DNA from: Impatiens glandulifera
Lineage: Eukaryota > Streptophyta > Magnoliopsida > Ericales > Balsaminaceae
Assembly: GCF_907164915.1 (NCBI RefSeq)
Contig: NC_061870.1
Location: forward strand, 6,719,714 to 6,783,713
Reading direction: 5' to 3'
DNA length: 64,000 nt
The position numbers and the translations under genes are program-made. The notes beneath the pieces were generated by a model. That model worked only from the letters and a program-made list of their open reading frames with translations. It made no database searches and was not told the origin of the DNA. Positions 1 to 11,423 of this stretch are shown piece after piece. How positions within the stretch are numbered: the first letter of the stretch is position 1; each line of letters begins with the position of its first letter.

Positions 1-29
1 ATTACCCTAGTAATAGTTTTTTTAATTGC

Positions 30-215
30 AGTTTTATAAACCGAAGTTAGAGACTATTAACTACGGTAACTTTACCACCCTTAGTTAATAGTCTTTAACT
101 ACGATTTATATAAAATCGGCGTTATAGACTAATAATTGCGGTATTTTTACCGCCTTTATTTTTAACATAACACTTTTAACTACGGTAAAATTACCGTAGT
201 TAATAGTCGTATATA
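30..215. repeat. Paired inverted repeats, possible CACTA-type subterminal region
   Basis: Two related hairpins lie close together. The 13-mer AGACTATTAACTA at 51-63 is perfectly inverted at 82-94. AACTACGGTAA at 178-188 is perfectly inverted at 191-201. Degenerate copies of the ACTACGGTAA motif fill the interval. Clustered short motifs in both orientations resemble the subterminal regions of plant CACTA (En/Spm) transposons, but the window edge cuts the left side and no CACTA terminus is visible, so the family is an inference. Confidence 0.4.
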
Positions 216-309
216 AATGATAAAACTATCTACCATAATAGTCTAGAAAATAACCATTAAAACTAATATTTTTGAAAAAAAAAACCATTCAAAAAAATAT
301 TTATACTAT

Positions 310-828
310 ATATAGAGTGACCCAATTTATGTGGGCTTTATTTAGACCAGAGTATATAATGTGAAGGGACATTATGTTTCAAGGGTTTGAGGTAGGAGCT
401 GGAGAAGATTTTTGTTTGCTAAAATTTGCACTGTTTGATCGACTTCAAACCTTGACAACTAGTTAGTTATTTATGGGGCTACGTTCTAAATGGTGAAGAT
501 CTGTTTTTATAGGGGTTTTAAGTCTATATAAGAGAAATCAGAATTGTAGAGTTGATAAGGTTTATTGATCCTACTCTTTCTGCTTTTTATTGTTATTTGT
601 CAAGATTGTTGTGTGATCTTGATGCAATTGATTAGTGACTCTAGTATGATTATAATTAGAGTGAACCTAAATGATAGTAGATTGTTAAGTGGCCTGACTG
701 GTCCGTAGTTTTACTCTTGAAGAGAGATTTCCACGTTAAAATTTGTCTTGCATTGTCGTTTTGATTTCATTAGATTTTGCTCATCTCTTACACTCCGTTA
801 ATTGAGAAAACGTTTTATTTTTCTCATC

Positions 829-835
<7 letters not shown>
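310..835 (+). mobile_element. Copia LTR-like fragment (solo LTR or remnant)
   Basis: Non-coding stretch with the layout of a plant Ty1/copia LTR: a TATA box (TATATAAG, 525-532), a pyrimidine-rich leader and a downstream TTTCCACGTTAAAATTTG block like the R/U5 part of Tork/Tnt1-type LTRs. No primer-binding site, second LTR or target duplication is visible. Boundaries are approximate. Confidence 0.42.
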
Positions 836-864
<29 letters not shown>

Positions 865-878
865 TATATTATATTATA
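832..878. repeat. (TA)n microsatellite followed by ATATT repeats
   Basis: About 14 TA dinucleotides (832-859) run into several ATATT pentamers. Confidence 0.95.
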
Positions 879-1976
879 CAAAGATGCAGTATAAAGATAA
901 AAAAATATTCTTATGAGTTTGAAATTGTTTTTTCTTATATCAATAATATTTAACAATTTAATAATAATAATAATTTTCTTAACTGATGTATTATTACAAA
1001 TTGTACCATTATTATTTAATATTTTAATTATAATATTTAATAACTAATAAAATTTAATTAATTGAAAAATTAATTATAATATAAATTATATTTATTTAGT
1101 TTAAATATTATTAAATAACAGTAACAAAATATATATAAAATACAAATAATATATATAATATTATTTATAATTAAATTATATTAATTTTGACCCATTCAAT
1201 TATAAATTTATTGTTCATGCATTAGTTAAGTTTAAATTAATTAATTATTTTTTTATTAATTAATTATTTTTTATTAATTAATTTAAAACAATATATTTTA
1301 AAGGATGAATTAATTTTTAATTAATCAATTTTACAAATATGTTTTAAATTAATGCTGTGTCCATTCATTTAGGAGTGGGATAAATTACCGAAATTATAGG
1401 TATATCAAAAATACTGTACCGTAATATAATGAAAATATCAATATTTTTGGAACATCGTAAAAATGTAAGGTATGATACTATAAAAATAAAAATTTGAATT
1501 ACTCTATTTTGAAAATAATATTATTATGTTTAATAATATTAAGACAGTATTTTGGATTTTTATATTCAAAATAACTTAATGAAAGAATTAAAACCTAATT
1601 AAGGATTAATTATTGTGATAATTAAATCTTAATTAAGGAAACTTTCCAAAATTTTAAAAATAATTTGAGGATAAAATATTTGTATATATTTTATCCAAAT
1701 TAGATGAAGGAGGGGTTAAAAATATTTAATTACAATTTAATCATAAATTATGTTTAATTTATGACTTAAGGCAATTAAATAAAATACCCCAAAATTCCCC
1801 CCCAAAAAATAAAATATGATCATAATTGTTATTATGATTCTAGAAATATTTTTTGTGAAATTTTTGGCAAAAAAATGGATTTAAAAGGATTAAAAAAAAT
1901 GATTTTTAACAACCTTTTAAATAATAATATAATTGCATAATCCTGTGTAGCTGAAATTATGTTTAATCTGTGTAGT
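879..1976. other. AT-rich intergenic DNA with a degenerate hAT-like end
   Basis: Very AT-rich, with no reading frame of note. Around 1375-1500, TACCGAAATTATAGGTAT and the following CGTA-containing stretch resemble the TACCGAAA...GTACCG ends of plant hAT elements. No partner end or target duplication is identifiable. Confidence 0.5.
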
Positions 1977-2601
1977 TATGGGTGTTCAATATTTGGTCTG
2001 AACCAAATATCCAACCGAATTCGAATTCACCGAATTCGAATTACATTTTCGGTTTTCGAATCGAATTTTAAACCGATTCGAATTCAAATACGGTTTTCGA
2101 TTTGATTTTCGAGTTTATGTTTCAACTCGAAAACCAACCCGAAAACCGAATTCATTTTTATTATTTATTTTTATTATATATTATATATTAAATTACCATG
2201 GGCCTCCTACTAGATCCCTACATTAAATCTATAATCCTTAATTCATTTTCCCTTTTCTCTAGTTGTCCACACCTCTCAATCACTATATATTGTCGTCTTC
2301 GACACTATTTACTTTCGTCGTTTAATTGTCGAATATATATTAGCGTTAATCACTAAGCTAAGTTTGCGACTTATTTATTTTGTTAAGTCTTTTAAAAAAA
2401 ATAATCTTACGGGTAGGTGATGTTCTATATTTGGTCTAAACCGAATATCCGACCGAATTTGAATTCACCGAATTTGAATAAACCAAATTCGAATTTATTC
2501 AAATTGGTTTGGTTTTCGAATTTGCTTAAAAAAAATAAAAATTCGATGAACTCGAACCGAAAACTCGAATAACCTGAAAACCGAACCGATGAACACCCCT
2601 A
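1977..2601. mobile_element. hAT-type MITE with perfect 8-bp target duplication
   Basis: A 625-bp non-coding element. The left terminus TATGGGTGTTCA and the inverted right terminus TAGGGGTGTTCA match at 11 of 12 positions. It is flanked by a perfect 8-bp duplication, TGTGTAGT, at 1969-1976 and 2602-2609, which is diagnostic of the hAT superfamily. The interior is a mosaic of CCGAATTCGAATT and CGGTTTTCGA motifs in both orientations. The left subterminal block (from about 1989) recurs in direct orientation near 2429, so the interior looks duplicated. There is no transposase; it would depend on an autonomous hAT elsewhere. Confidence 0.88.
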
Positions 2602-2609
2602 TGTGTAGT

Positions 2610-3240
2610 AGGATTCTGGACCATCAGATGAGCGCCTGAATCTCATCCAACAGTCTAGTCGCTCCTACGCAGCCGGATGTAGTAGAGCCACGTGTGCGTG
2701 CCCGCACTTAATCAACTAACAAGATAGACAAACCCGCTAGTCAACCAGGCTGACTACGGACGGAACCAGACGGAACTCGGCGTCCCGTTACACAACCCGT
2801 TACACAAAACGACGTCGTTTTGTTTGTCTTCTTTACTGGGATGCAGGGGTCACCGACTTCGAGATCGTCGCTGACGTCCAATCTTCTAGAAGCTCTAGCT
2901 TCGGCCACAGGTGATCAAATCCGCAGTTTTCTTCGCCTACAAGTTTCTCTCATCAGCACCTACGATAACCCTCTATCTAGAAGCCTTATCCCGTTGTAGA
3001 TAAGGCTGCCAGCTACCGAAGAGGATATTAGGGATAAGCTTGATGGAGGTTAGTTTCGTCTTAAATTAACCCTCATCAACCGACCTTCCCCTACTATAAA
3101 TACCCTTACCCTTTCACTAGCCATCAATTACACCCCAATTCACCTCGGACGAAAACCTGCAAATTCTGGCCAAGAACAGTTTTTGTGAAAACTTTCTCTG
3201 GTGAGCCAAACTTCAAACATCTCCTAGGAGTGTTCTCCAG
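2610..3240 (+). promoter_or_regulatory. GC-richer LTR-like promoter region
   Basis: Base composition rises sharply relative to the flanks. The region carries ACGT-core sites (GCCACGTGTGCG near 2690 and a perfect palindrome at 2804-2823) and a TATA box (TATAAATA, 3095-3102), followed by a leader ending in CTCTGGTGAG, which looks like a splice donor near 3200. This architecture fits an LTR or leader of a gypsy element better than a host promoter, because no coding exon follows. No paired LTR is visible, so the assignment is inferred. Confidence 0.4.
2804..2823. repeat. 20-bp perfect palindrome with GACGTC centre
   Basis: ACAAAAC, GACGTC, GTTTTGT: a perfect 20-bp palindrome. The GACGTC core is a potential bZIP site. 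Similar CAAAACG-type palindromes occur in plant LTRs. Confidence 0.85.
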
Positions 3241-3460
3241 CTGTTGGTATGATTCCAAAAGCCTTGAATTTCGATTTGTAATTGAAAATTGAAAATTTCT
3301 TATTTGATCAGTTTGATCTTATTATTAATGTTGATTATGAAATTTCTTTGTTGAGAATAATTATATATATCACATATATGCTCTCTAATTAAAGGAATTA
3401 GATCAAATCTATATGAATCAAAAAAATTAGAAAATCAAACTTGAAAACTGATTTTTTTTG

Positions 3461-3925
3461 AAATCTTATGTTCTTGGGTTAAATTCGAGTTTTTTTGTTA
3501 AAGTAGTTGCTATACATGTTTGTATACATGTTGAATGATTTCCAAACAACTGTAATCAAATTTTGATCATGTTTGTTCAAACTGAAATTTGAGAAAAAAA
3601 ACTTGAGAATCTGGATTTTTAAAATTATGTGTTCTTATTTTTAATCTGGATTTATTTATTTAGTTAGTTATAATACATATTTATAAACATGTTTGGATGA
3701 TTTCAAAATAACTGTAATCATGTTTTGATCATGTTTGATCAAACTGAAATTTTGAAAATAAAGTTAAAAAAACTAGATTTTTAAAATTTCGTGTTCTTGC
3801 TTTTACTTCGAATTTGTTGATTCAATAAGTTGTAATACATGTTTGTTAACATGTAGGGATGAATCTCATGTGACCGTTTCATCAATTTGACCATGTTTAA
3901 TCAAATTAAGTTTTTTAAAAAAATG
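3461..3925 (+). repeat. Three degenerate direct repeats, about 160 bp each
   Basis: Units begin near 3461, 3619 and 3784. Each contains a variant of GTGTTCTT...GATTT, an ATACATGTTTGTAAACATG hairpin-like block and GTAATCAT...TTTGATCATGTTT...CAAACTGAAATTT. Identity decays towards the third copy. Confidence 0.75.
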
Positions 3926-4281
3926 GAATTTTGATTCAATCTTCAAAAAATGTTTTAATGTTGTTGTAATGTTCTTGTTTTGGTTTAGATAAACTATATT
4001 CATCATTTCAAAGTCAATGAAATAAAAATTACTCCTTGAAATGACCTAATTTAAAATATTATAAAATTTGACCTAGATATGGTGTTTTAAAATTGATCCT
4101 CTTAAGATCTTAAAAATCGTAATTTATGTTAAGGCTTTTGTTCTTCATGATCATATGAACTTACAGTAGCTTACAAATTGTGATTTCGACAACCCAATCA
4201 AAAGTTATAGACTTCTGAAGTTTCGGACTAAAATAAGAACACTCGGTCCTAAAATTTTACCTTAGGAGCAAGGAAATTGAC

Positions 4282-4352
4282 CTAGGACCGTGGAGCCCGA
4301 CCGAGGAAATTTACCCAGGACCGTGGAGCCCGACCGAGAAAATTTACTCAGT
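4282..4352 (+). repeat. 34-bp tandem duplication
   Basis: AGGACCGTGGAGCCCGACCG plus the following 14 bases occurs twice in tandem with few differences. Confidence 0.85.
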
Positions 4353-5314
4353 ACCTAGGACCGACATAATTCACTTAGAACTAGCCTAAGTCCGAACCCT
4401 CACTCAAGATTGAACCTCTCAAACTCTACTGAGCCCAGATTGACAAAATCGGACTCGAACATAGGATTTAATCCTTAGGCCAGTTTGATTCCAACTTTCA
4501 AAAATATTAAACTATTTTAGAACCAAACCCCATTTTCTAAAAGTGGTATTCCCGAGGTAAAAAAATAACTCTAAAAAATCTCCAGGATGTTTCCCAAAGC
4601 AATTTTTTTTGTTAAGGCCTTGTTTGATTATACTCTCTTATACATTTCTCTGATATTTTCAGGTTTTGTTAAATATGAACATCAACGCAACAGGTACACA
4701 CCTCCTTTAAATAATTTTGTACAATTATTTAAAGTCTATCCTCATTTAGGACCCATAGGCTACTAATTAAAAATAAAGAATGTTATAATTAGATTTATAG
4801 AAGCCTATATTTGTTTATTTTAGAAGGATTTTGAAAACCGTCCTTAGGCGGGCGCATAGGACATAGCGCGAAAGCCCTTTCCCGAGCATAAACAGACAAC
4901 GAACCACATTTTTCAGAAACTGGAATAAATACGTTTGTACACGTATTATTTTATTGATTTTCTTAAAATCTCTTGGTAACTCTAATTTTTAAACAAATGA
5001 TCTTTAAATTGATTATGTTTAATTAATTTAAATCGGGTTCTGATTAAATTGTTATTTAGCCTCCTAAATTATTAAAGTTTGAACAAAGGATTAATTATTT
5101 TTACATAATTAATTTCTTAACGCTCTAGGTATTTTCAAAATCTTTTAAAAATTAAATGTTTCATTTTAAAAGATGTCTGGCATGCAAACCAAGGTTGAAA
5201 AGCATAGAACCCCGAGCTTCCTTGCAGTAGTCCTTCCATATTGCCACGTGTCTCACAAACACATGTTAAGCTATGGAATGGGACAAAGACCATGGGGTAA
5301 CCATACAACTTTCT

Positions 5315-5334
5315 TGGCGACTTTGTTGGGGAAC
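5315..5334 (+). other. Gypsy PBS-like motif
   Basis: TGGCGACTTTGTTGGGGAAC resembles the TGGCGACTC...TGGGGA block found just inside the 5' LTR of some plant gypsy elements (Tat/Ogre group), as I recall. No complete LTR pair is visible. Confidence 0.35.
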
Positions 5335-5852
5335 ACTTTTTATTTTTAAATGAATAAAATAAACAAAACTACGACTATTTATAAATTATAACATTTCACT
5401 CTCACAATAGTCCACCTTATGGGGTCCATCACCCCAACAGGTACATAGGTTTTACCCTGTACTTAGGTTTTACCTTAATAATTTCCTCGAATGGGTACAT
5501 CACCCAGACATACGTGAAGTAATACTAAATCTGAATTCTGTACTTCTATAATTATGTGAAGACCGATCATACCGATCTGTGACCGAGAGATGTTGCGTGA
5601 GGAAAAACTAGGAACCCAGAGTGGATCCCTCCTATCGACTTTGATACATCCTCTAGGATGCGATCTTAGCGATGGTGGGGAGAGATTCCCACCCAAACCT
5701 TGACAGAAAACCTTAGCATACAAAACCTAGTTACTTTATCCAACTATTGCTTGGACGTGCCCAAACAGCAAGGCCTTAACAAGTCAACTCAATACGTTCT
5801 TATTTATTATACATGCATACATTTATAATAGATATACTAAACATCTTTAAGC
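5335..5852. other. Non-coding stretch between PBS-like motif and decayed frame
   Basis: Contains short direct repeats (GGGTACATCACCC-like and TAGGTTTTACC variants near 5410-5510) and nothing recognisable as a gene. Confidence 0.5.
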
Positions 5853-6200
5853 ATGTTTGTCAAAGTTGATTATGCTCGCAGAATGACCTTGTTAGACAAC
5901 GAGGACATTTCCTTGTGGACCCACCACTTTAATGAGTATGCGTGGTACTATGACTCCTTTGGGATCAATACCGCTCTCAACTACACCAATCACCACCTCC
6001 ATCATGGCTTCATGAAGTAGATGCAGCGCAGATTGAATCCAGTGCACCGCGCCTTTATGCTAGGAAATTGCCAGATTTTTTCAACTATTGAAGCGTTCAA
6101 ATCCATAATGATGTTCTAGAGCAAAAACATCCAGAGGTTCAAACCCTTCGCCGAGTCTAGGTCTCTCAGACAACTCCTCCAAGATGAGCTGGCTACATGA
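5853..6200 (+). pseudogene. Decayed reading frame of unknown family
   Basis: A single frame runs from an ATG at 5853 to a TGA at 6198-6200 (115 codons plus stop) and is broken only by TAG at 6018-6020 (codon 56) and TAG at 6117-6119 (codon 89). The product is rich in His, Tyr, Phe and Leu (for example SLWTHHFNEYAWYYDSFG near residues 20-37), with a Lys/Arg-rich C-terminus ending RQLLQDELA. I do not recognise the family. It lies 35 bp before the truncated LTR at 6236, so it may be a gypsy-gag-like or host exon fragment cut by that rearrangement. The two TAG stops, each explicable by one transition, and the otherwise open frame favour a former coding sequence over chance. Confidence 0.4.
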
Positions 6201-6235
6201 AAATTGTGGCAAACAAAATCCTCGCCATAACTCAC

Positions 6236-6556
6236 TTGGACCTTCCTCACAGCTCAGCTGTTGAGACGTCTGCTTAGACGTCTTCCCGCGCTTCTTCCCA
6301 GCACTACTATTGAGACGTCTACCTGCGCTTTCTTCACATATCATCTATTGAGACGTCTACCCGTGCTTCCTTAGTTTTACCTAATCATTAAACATTTATA
6401 GGACTTATTTTTATTTAATCACATCATCAAAACTATGACGCATCATCAAAACTATGTCTTAATTAATTATTCTAAGTTTAATTAAAATGTTTCTCTTAAT
6501 TAATTGATTTTTTTCTAATCTTAATTCTCTCTTACTAATTCTTTAACTTAATCTAA
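6236..6556 (-). repeat. Truncated LTR, left member of the array
   Basis: Matches the minus-strand start of the full LTRs, including GAGACGTCT repeats (6250-6365) and the TTAATTAATT-rich end. Homology stops near 6236. The adjacent polypurine tract (minus strand AAAAAGGGGGAAA) lies at about 6558-6571. Confidence 0.8.
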
Positions 6557-6665
6557 AATTTCCCCCTTTTTGATGATGTTAAAACTAAGTCATAAGAATA
6601 GGGATTTCAGAAATACATAAAGCTATGTTAGACATATTCAAGCCTATTTCTGAGGATGATTTAAT

Positions 6666-6905
6666 TTAGGTATATTCTAGACTTCTCTTCAAAGGAGAAG
6701 GTTTCCCCAGCCTCTCCTTCTTCCTCGTCCAGGCATCTCCCTTCTTTTTCTCCCCCTCTACCGCTATTTCCCCCCTTTTAACAACATCAGAGTCTTTAAT
6801 AATATCAAAGACAACTACTCCTCTTGGCTTAAGACAAGTTGGATGATGGACAATGTCATCAACCAACTGTTCTTTCAGCACGGTTGAGAATAATTGTCTT
6901 AACAC
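6666..6905 (-). pseudogene. C-terminal remnant upstream of PPT, possible additional-ORF tail
   Basis: A 79-codon open stretch just upstream of the polypurine tract, rich in Lys, Arg, Glu and Gly, with VVKRGEIAVEGEKKKGDAW. Its position and the VKRGE core parallel the VKKGEV and RGG-rich end of the additional ORF in the Copia element at 28866-37538, which also ends shortly before the PPT. I infer that the array keeps only the last part of that ORF, the body having been lost together with pol. The similarity is short and low-complexity, so this call is tentative. A frameshifted equivalent exists in the second internal copy. Confidence 0.33.
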
Positions 6906-7104
6906 GTCTGACTTATCAGCTTATCAACAAATTTCTCCTAAGTTTATGCATACTAAATTAATTCAAATCTAGAAGATCTAAAATATTTCTAGAGTAAGAA
7001 AACATAGTCTCGGGGAGTGACTTCGTGGAAATGTCCAACACTTGCAGATTTGTTGACACGTATTCCATCTGAATGTGTTGTTTTACCTATATCTATAGAC
7101 AATA

Positions 7105-8243
7105 CGAGATCTGGTACCCTTTTTTCTTTGAGTTTGTGGTTTATTAGTCTCTTAGGAATCCATACTTTGATTTTTTTTTATGGATTTCCATTATGTGTGT
7201 AGTGTATTTGGAAGATTGTTTTCTGCCTACTAATGATTCCTTAACTTTAAAAGATAAAGTTTGATAAAAACTTCGTGACTTTTTGTCAAGTTTTTGTTTA
7301 CCAGACCAGTTGGCTGCCCATTTTTTTAGCTTGATCCATCTGTCAGTTATCTTATTATATTGAATTTTATCTTCACAATTTTGATTATTTTTACTGCCAG
7401 TTGAGTGTTCCTTGATGAAACTTATGAAATTAAGTTTGCCTTTTATTGGGTTGAACTTGTTGCAGGGCTCAGTTGAATTGCTCCTAACAAATCATAGACC
7501 GGATTTGCATCCAACAGGCTTTTATTACTCATGCAATTTCTTGAGAGCATCTCCAGACTTAGTCCATGCACTAATCAAGTAGTATATTCTTTAATTTTCA
7601 AGAGATAAACTTTGAGCTGTTTCTTTGAGCTTATCATTCTCAGTTGATAGCTCATTCATTTTATTTTACAAAACTTCTAGTTCATCATTTTGAGTTGAAA
7701 ATCTTGTACTGTCATATTTGTTTTACAAATTTATTTTGTTAAAAAGATCGGATAGTTTCTTGTACTCAATGACCATGTCATTGAGTGCAGTAGTTAAATC
7801 ATCTCTTGTAAATTTATCTGATATGAAGTTAAATACCTCATTGTCGTTCGCCATAAAGAATTTGACACTTTCTCTCTCACTTTCACTTGAGTTGCCTTCA
7901 AAGATTTGAGTTAGTTTTTCCCAGATCTCTTTGACAGTGGAGTATGACTTGATTTTGCTGAACATATTTTTGTCTAGCATCTTGTATAGAATGTCTTTGG
8001 ACACGTTGTCGAGGTTGGTCTTCCTTTTATCTTCAGAGTCCACTAAAATCTTGGTTTCTCCTTCATCTCAGAACACCGTCGGTTGAAGTTGTGGCTATGC
8101 TGACCCTTCATAATTTTTATTGGACCATTAGTGATGACATACCACATATCATCATGTTCAGCGGATAACTGAGTTTACATTATGATCTTCCAGTCATCAT
8201 AGTCTTTCTTTGAAAATATCGGAATTTTGTTTAGGATAAACAT
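7105..8243 (-). pseudogene. Copia gag remnant, first internal copy
   Basis: Starts at an ATG (8243-8241) soon after the primer site and reads MFILNKIPIFSKKDYDDWK, the N-terminal signature of plant Copia gag (UBN2/DUF4219 type). A TAA and a frameshift follow. Homology resumes with DSEDKRKTNLDNVSKDIL and TVKEIWEKLTQIFEGN, then jumps directly to FFMANDNEVFNFISDKF, which lies downstream of the zinc knuckle in the intact relative at 14568-16436. The central gag with the CCHC knuckle is therefore deleted. The distal gag is recognisable (ISAWTKSGDALKKLHE) and ends with WIPKRLINH, matching the WIPKGLINH end of the intact gag. It cannot encode a working capsid protein. Confidence 0.75.
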
Positions 8244-8282
8244 GATTCAGGTATCTGCTTTGCTTGAGAATAGAAAACCTTA

Positions 8283-8293
8283 CTCTGATACCA
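8283..8293 (-). other. Primer-binding site (initiator tRNA-Met)
   Basis: Minus strand TGGTATCAGAG, two bases inside the LTR edge. The second array copy has TGGTATCAGAT at 11421-11411. Confidence 0.85.
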
Positions 8294-8295
8294 CT

Positions 8296-9688
8296 TGTTA
8301 GGATCGGGTACAATAATAATAGGGGGTTAGAATATTATTGTGCTCAACTTGACTTTTCATTTCGATTTTAATCATGTTAGAGATTAAGATCTGTTTTTAT
8401 TCTTCACAAATCTTCGCAAGCTCTTGAACGGATGCAAGTGCGGAAACGCTTGCTGGATTTGAAGCGACAGATAAACGATTGAACGGTGCCAAAAATAAAT
8501 AATACACGGAGGTTTATGGATGTTCGAAGATAAAACTCATACGTAACCCCTTCTTCTATTTCCAAAAAGTTTTTCACTATAAGGCTTTGATTCGTATATC
8601 AGCTACACAATCCCAGTCAGATACACAAGATTTAACAACTAACTGTTCTGAACTCCAAGCTACCACACTTTGTTGAATAGACCACCTCTATTTAACTTAC
8701 AACACACTATTAATGACTATTAGGAGGTCCAGTAAATTATCTCTCATCTTAACATAATAAATTATAGAATACACTTGAGAATAAATGAGCTAAAGAGAGA
8801 GTAAGTTGATTCAAGAAATCAAGATTCTAGAAATCTTGTGATCAATTAATTCGCCGTTGTGATTTGCTGCCTTTATATATTTAATTTATGGAAAAAGTCA
8901 AATCTATTTTGTTGATACGTGGCACCTAGTACGTTCGTCGTACGCCTGGCATACAGGATTTTAGTGCACATGACAAAGGGATATTCGTTCATGGTAGAGT
9001 AGAGACTTGGATGGACATTTTTTTGTATTCAGTTGATGTGGCACTCAGCTGATAAAGTACTCAACTATTGGATTAGTCTGTTGATGAAGCTGCTTAACTG
9101 CCTGCTGCTTAGTTACCAGTTGTTCAGCTTCCTGCTGCTCAGCTACCTTTTGTTCAGCTTCTTAGCTACTTGCTGCTCAACTACATCCTGCTCAGTTGCC
9201 TGCTACTCAACTACCTCCTACTTAGTTTCCTGCTGTTCAGTTGCCTAGTGCTCAGCTGCCTGTTGTTCAGCTGCCCGCTGTTGAGACGGTTGCCCAGACA
9301 TTTGCCCGCGCTTCTTCACAATACTACTGTTGAGACGTCTGCGCAGATGTCTTCCTTCGCTTTCTTCACAACTCAGTTGTTGAGATGTCTGCCCAGATGT
9401 TTGTCTACGCTTCTTCACAACACTACTGTTGAGACGTCTACCCAGACGTTTGCCTGCGCTTTCTTCATAGCTCAGTTGTTGAAACGCCTGCCCGCGCTTC
9501 CTTAGTTTTACTTGCGCATTAAACATTTATAGGACTTAGTTTTATTTAATCACATCATCAAAACTATAACGCATCATCAAAACTATGTCTTAATTAATTA
9601 TTGTAAGTTTAACTAAAACGTTTCTCTTTATTAATTGATTTTCTTCTAATCTTAATTCCCCTTATTAATTGTTTAACTTAATATAACA
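8296..9688 (-). repeat. Middle LTR of the array (1393 bp)
   Basis: Plus-strand edges are TGTTAGGATC and ATATAACA. It contains two minisatellites: CAGCTG-type repeats about 23 bp long (9040-9270) and GAGACGTCTGCCCAGACGTC-type repeats (9275-9500) built on the 8-bp palindrome AGACGTCT. A conserved LTR box (minus strand GAAGGGGTTACGTATGAG...CGAACATCCATAAAC) lies at 8512-8554. It serves as 5' LTR for one internal region and 3' LTR for the other. Confidence 0.85.
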
Positions 9689-9773
9689 ATTTCTCCCTTT
9701 TTGATGATGTTAAAACTAAGTTATAAGAACAAGGATTTAAAAATACATAAAGCTAAGTTAGAATTATTCAAGC

Positions 9774-10060
9774 CTATTTTTGAGTATGATTTAATTTAAG
9801 ATATATTCTAGACTTTTCTTCAGAGGAGAAGGTTTCCCAAGTCTCTCCTTCCTCCTCATCTAGGCTTCTCCCTGCTTGTTCTCCCCCCTCTACCGCTGTT
9901 TTTCCCTTTTTTAACAGCACCAACATCTTTGATAGGATCAAAGACAGCTGCTCCACTCGTCTTAAGACGATATGACTGATGTACAATGTCATTAACCGAC
10001 TTCTTTCAACACAATTGAGAACAATTGTCTCAACACGTCTGACTTATCAACTTATCAACA
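9774..10060 (-). pseudogene. Second copy of the pre-PPT C-terminal remnant
   Basis: Homologous to 6666-6905 at the DNA level but frame-shifted; the open part reads KKGKTAVEGGEQAGRSL. It lies directly upstream of the second polypurine tract (minus strand AAAAAGGGAGAAAT, about 9689-9702). Inferred to be the tail of the lost additional ORF. Confidence 0.3.
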
Positions 10061-10234
10061 AATTCCCCCTAAATTTATGCATACTAAATTAATTCAAACT
10101 AGAAGATCTAAAATATTTCTAGAGTTAAAAAACTTAGTCTTAGGGAGTGGCTTCGTGAAATTTCCACCATTTTCAGATTTGTTGACACGTATTCCATCCA
10201 AACATGATGTTTTACCTACATCCATAGACAATAA

Positions 10235-11371
10235 TAGATCTGGTACCCATTTTTCTTTAGGTATATGGCTTATTAGTCCCTTAGGAATCCATATTTTGAT
10301 TTTTTTTAAGAATTTCTCGTTGTGTGTGTAGTGTATTTGACAAATTCCTTTCTACCTTATGATGATTCCTTAACTTTACAAGATGAAGTTTTGTAAAAAC
10401 TTCTTGATTTTCTGTCAAGTTTTTGTTTACCAGACCAGTTGTCTGCCCGTTTTCATGGCTTGATCCAACTGTTAGTTATCATAATATATTCAATTTTATC
10501 TTCACAGTTTTGATTAGTTTGACCGTTAGCTGAGTGTCCCTTAACGAAACATATGAAATTAAGTTTTCCTTTTATTGGGTTTAGCTTATTGCAGGACTTA
10601 GTTGAATTGCTCCCAACAAATCCTAGACCGGATTTGCATCCGGAAGGATTTTGCTACTCATGTAATTTCTTGAGAGCATCTCCAAACATAGTCCATGCAC
10701 TAATCACGTAGTTTATTCTTTGATTTTCAAGAGATAAACTCTGAACTGTTTCTTTGAGCTTATTATTCTCATCTGATAGCTCATTCATTTTATTTTTCAA
10801 AACTTATGGTTTATCATTTTGAGTTGAAAAGCTTGTACTGTCAGACTTATTTTTCAAATTTATTTCGTTAAAAAGATCTGACGGTTTCTTGTACTCAATG
10901 ACCATGTCATTGAGTGCAATAGTTAAATCATCTCTTATAAATTCATTAGATGTGAGGTTAAATACCTCATTCTTGTTCACCATAAAGCATTTGACACTTT
11001 ATTCCTCACTTTTACTTAAGTTGCCTTCACAGATTTGAGTCAGCTTCTCCCAGATCTATTTGGCAGTAGAGCATGACTTGATTTTGCTAAACATATTCTT
11101 GTCTAGCGTCTTGTATAGAATGTCTTTGGCCACCTTGTCGAGGTTGGTCATCCTCTTATCTTTAAGTCTACTCAAATCTTGGTTTCTCCTTCATCTCAGG
11201 ATCACCGTTAGTTGAAGTTGTGGTTGTGCTGACCTTCATAATTTTTATTGGACCATTAGTGTTGACATACCATATATCATCATATTGAGCGGCCAAATGA
11301 TCTTTTATTTTGATCTTCCATTCATCATAGTCGTCCTTTGAAAACATTGGAATTTTGTTTAGGATAGACAT
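10235..11371 (-). pseudogene. Copia gag remnant, second internal copy
   Basis: Starts at ATG 11371-11369 with MSILNKIPMFSKDDYDEWKI and continues through DDIWYVNTNGPIKIMK before the frame is lost. Beyond it, DNA homology to the first copy continues across the same internal deletion that removes the zinc knuckle, down to the WIPK motif near 10275. The better-preserved N-terminus (KIKDHLAAQ is intact where the first copy has a stop) shows that the two internal regions diverged independently after duplication. No pol follows. Confidence 0.75.
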
Positions 11372-11423
11372 GATTCAGGTATCTGCTTTGCTTGAGAATA
11401 GAAAAACTTAATCTGATACCACT

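Larger units (their letters stand above)
3241..5310. other. AT-rich non-coding region, probable retroelement leader or intron
   Basis: No coding capacity. It contains a degenerate triplicate repeat (3461-3925), a 34-bp duplication (4282-4352), a motif like CAGGTACACACC near 4690 that resembles a splice donor, and a short GC-rich patch near 4850-4880. It ends at a gypsy-like primer-site motif. Long leaders are known for Tat/Ogre-type gypsy elements, but no coding part follows directly. Confidence 0.35.

Noticed and set aside
9033..9526. Leu/Ser-rich ORFs on both strands
   Set aside because: They are frames through CAGCTG and AGACGTCT repeats inside an LTR.
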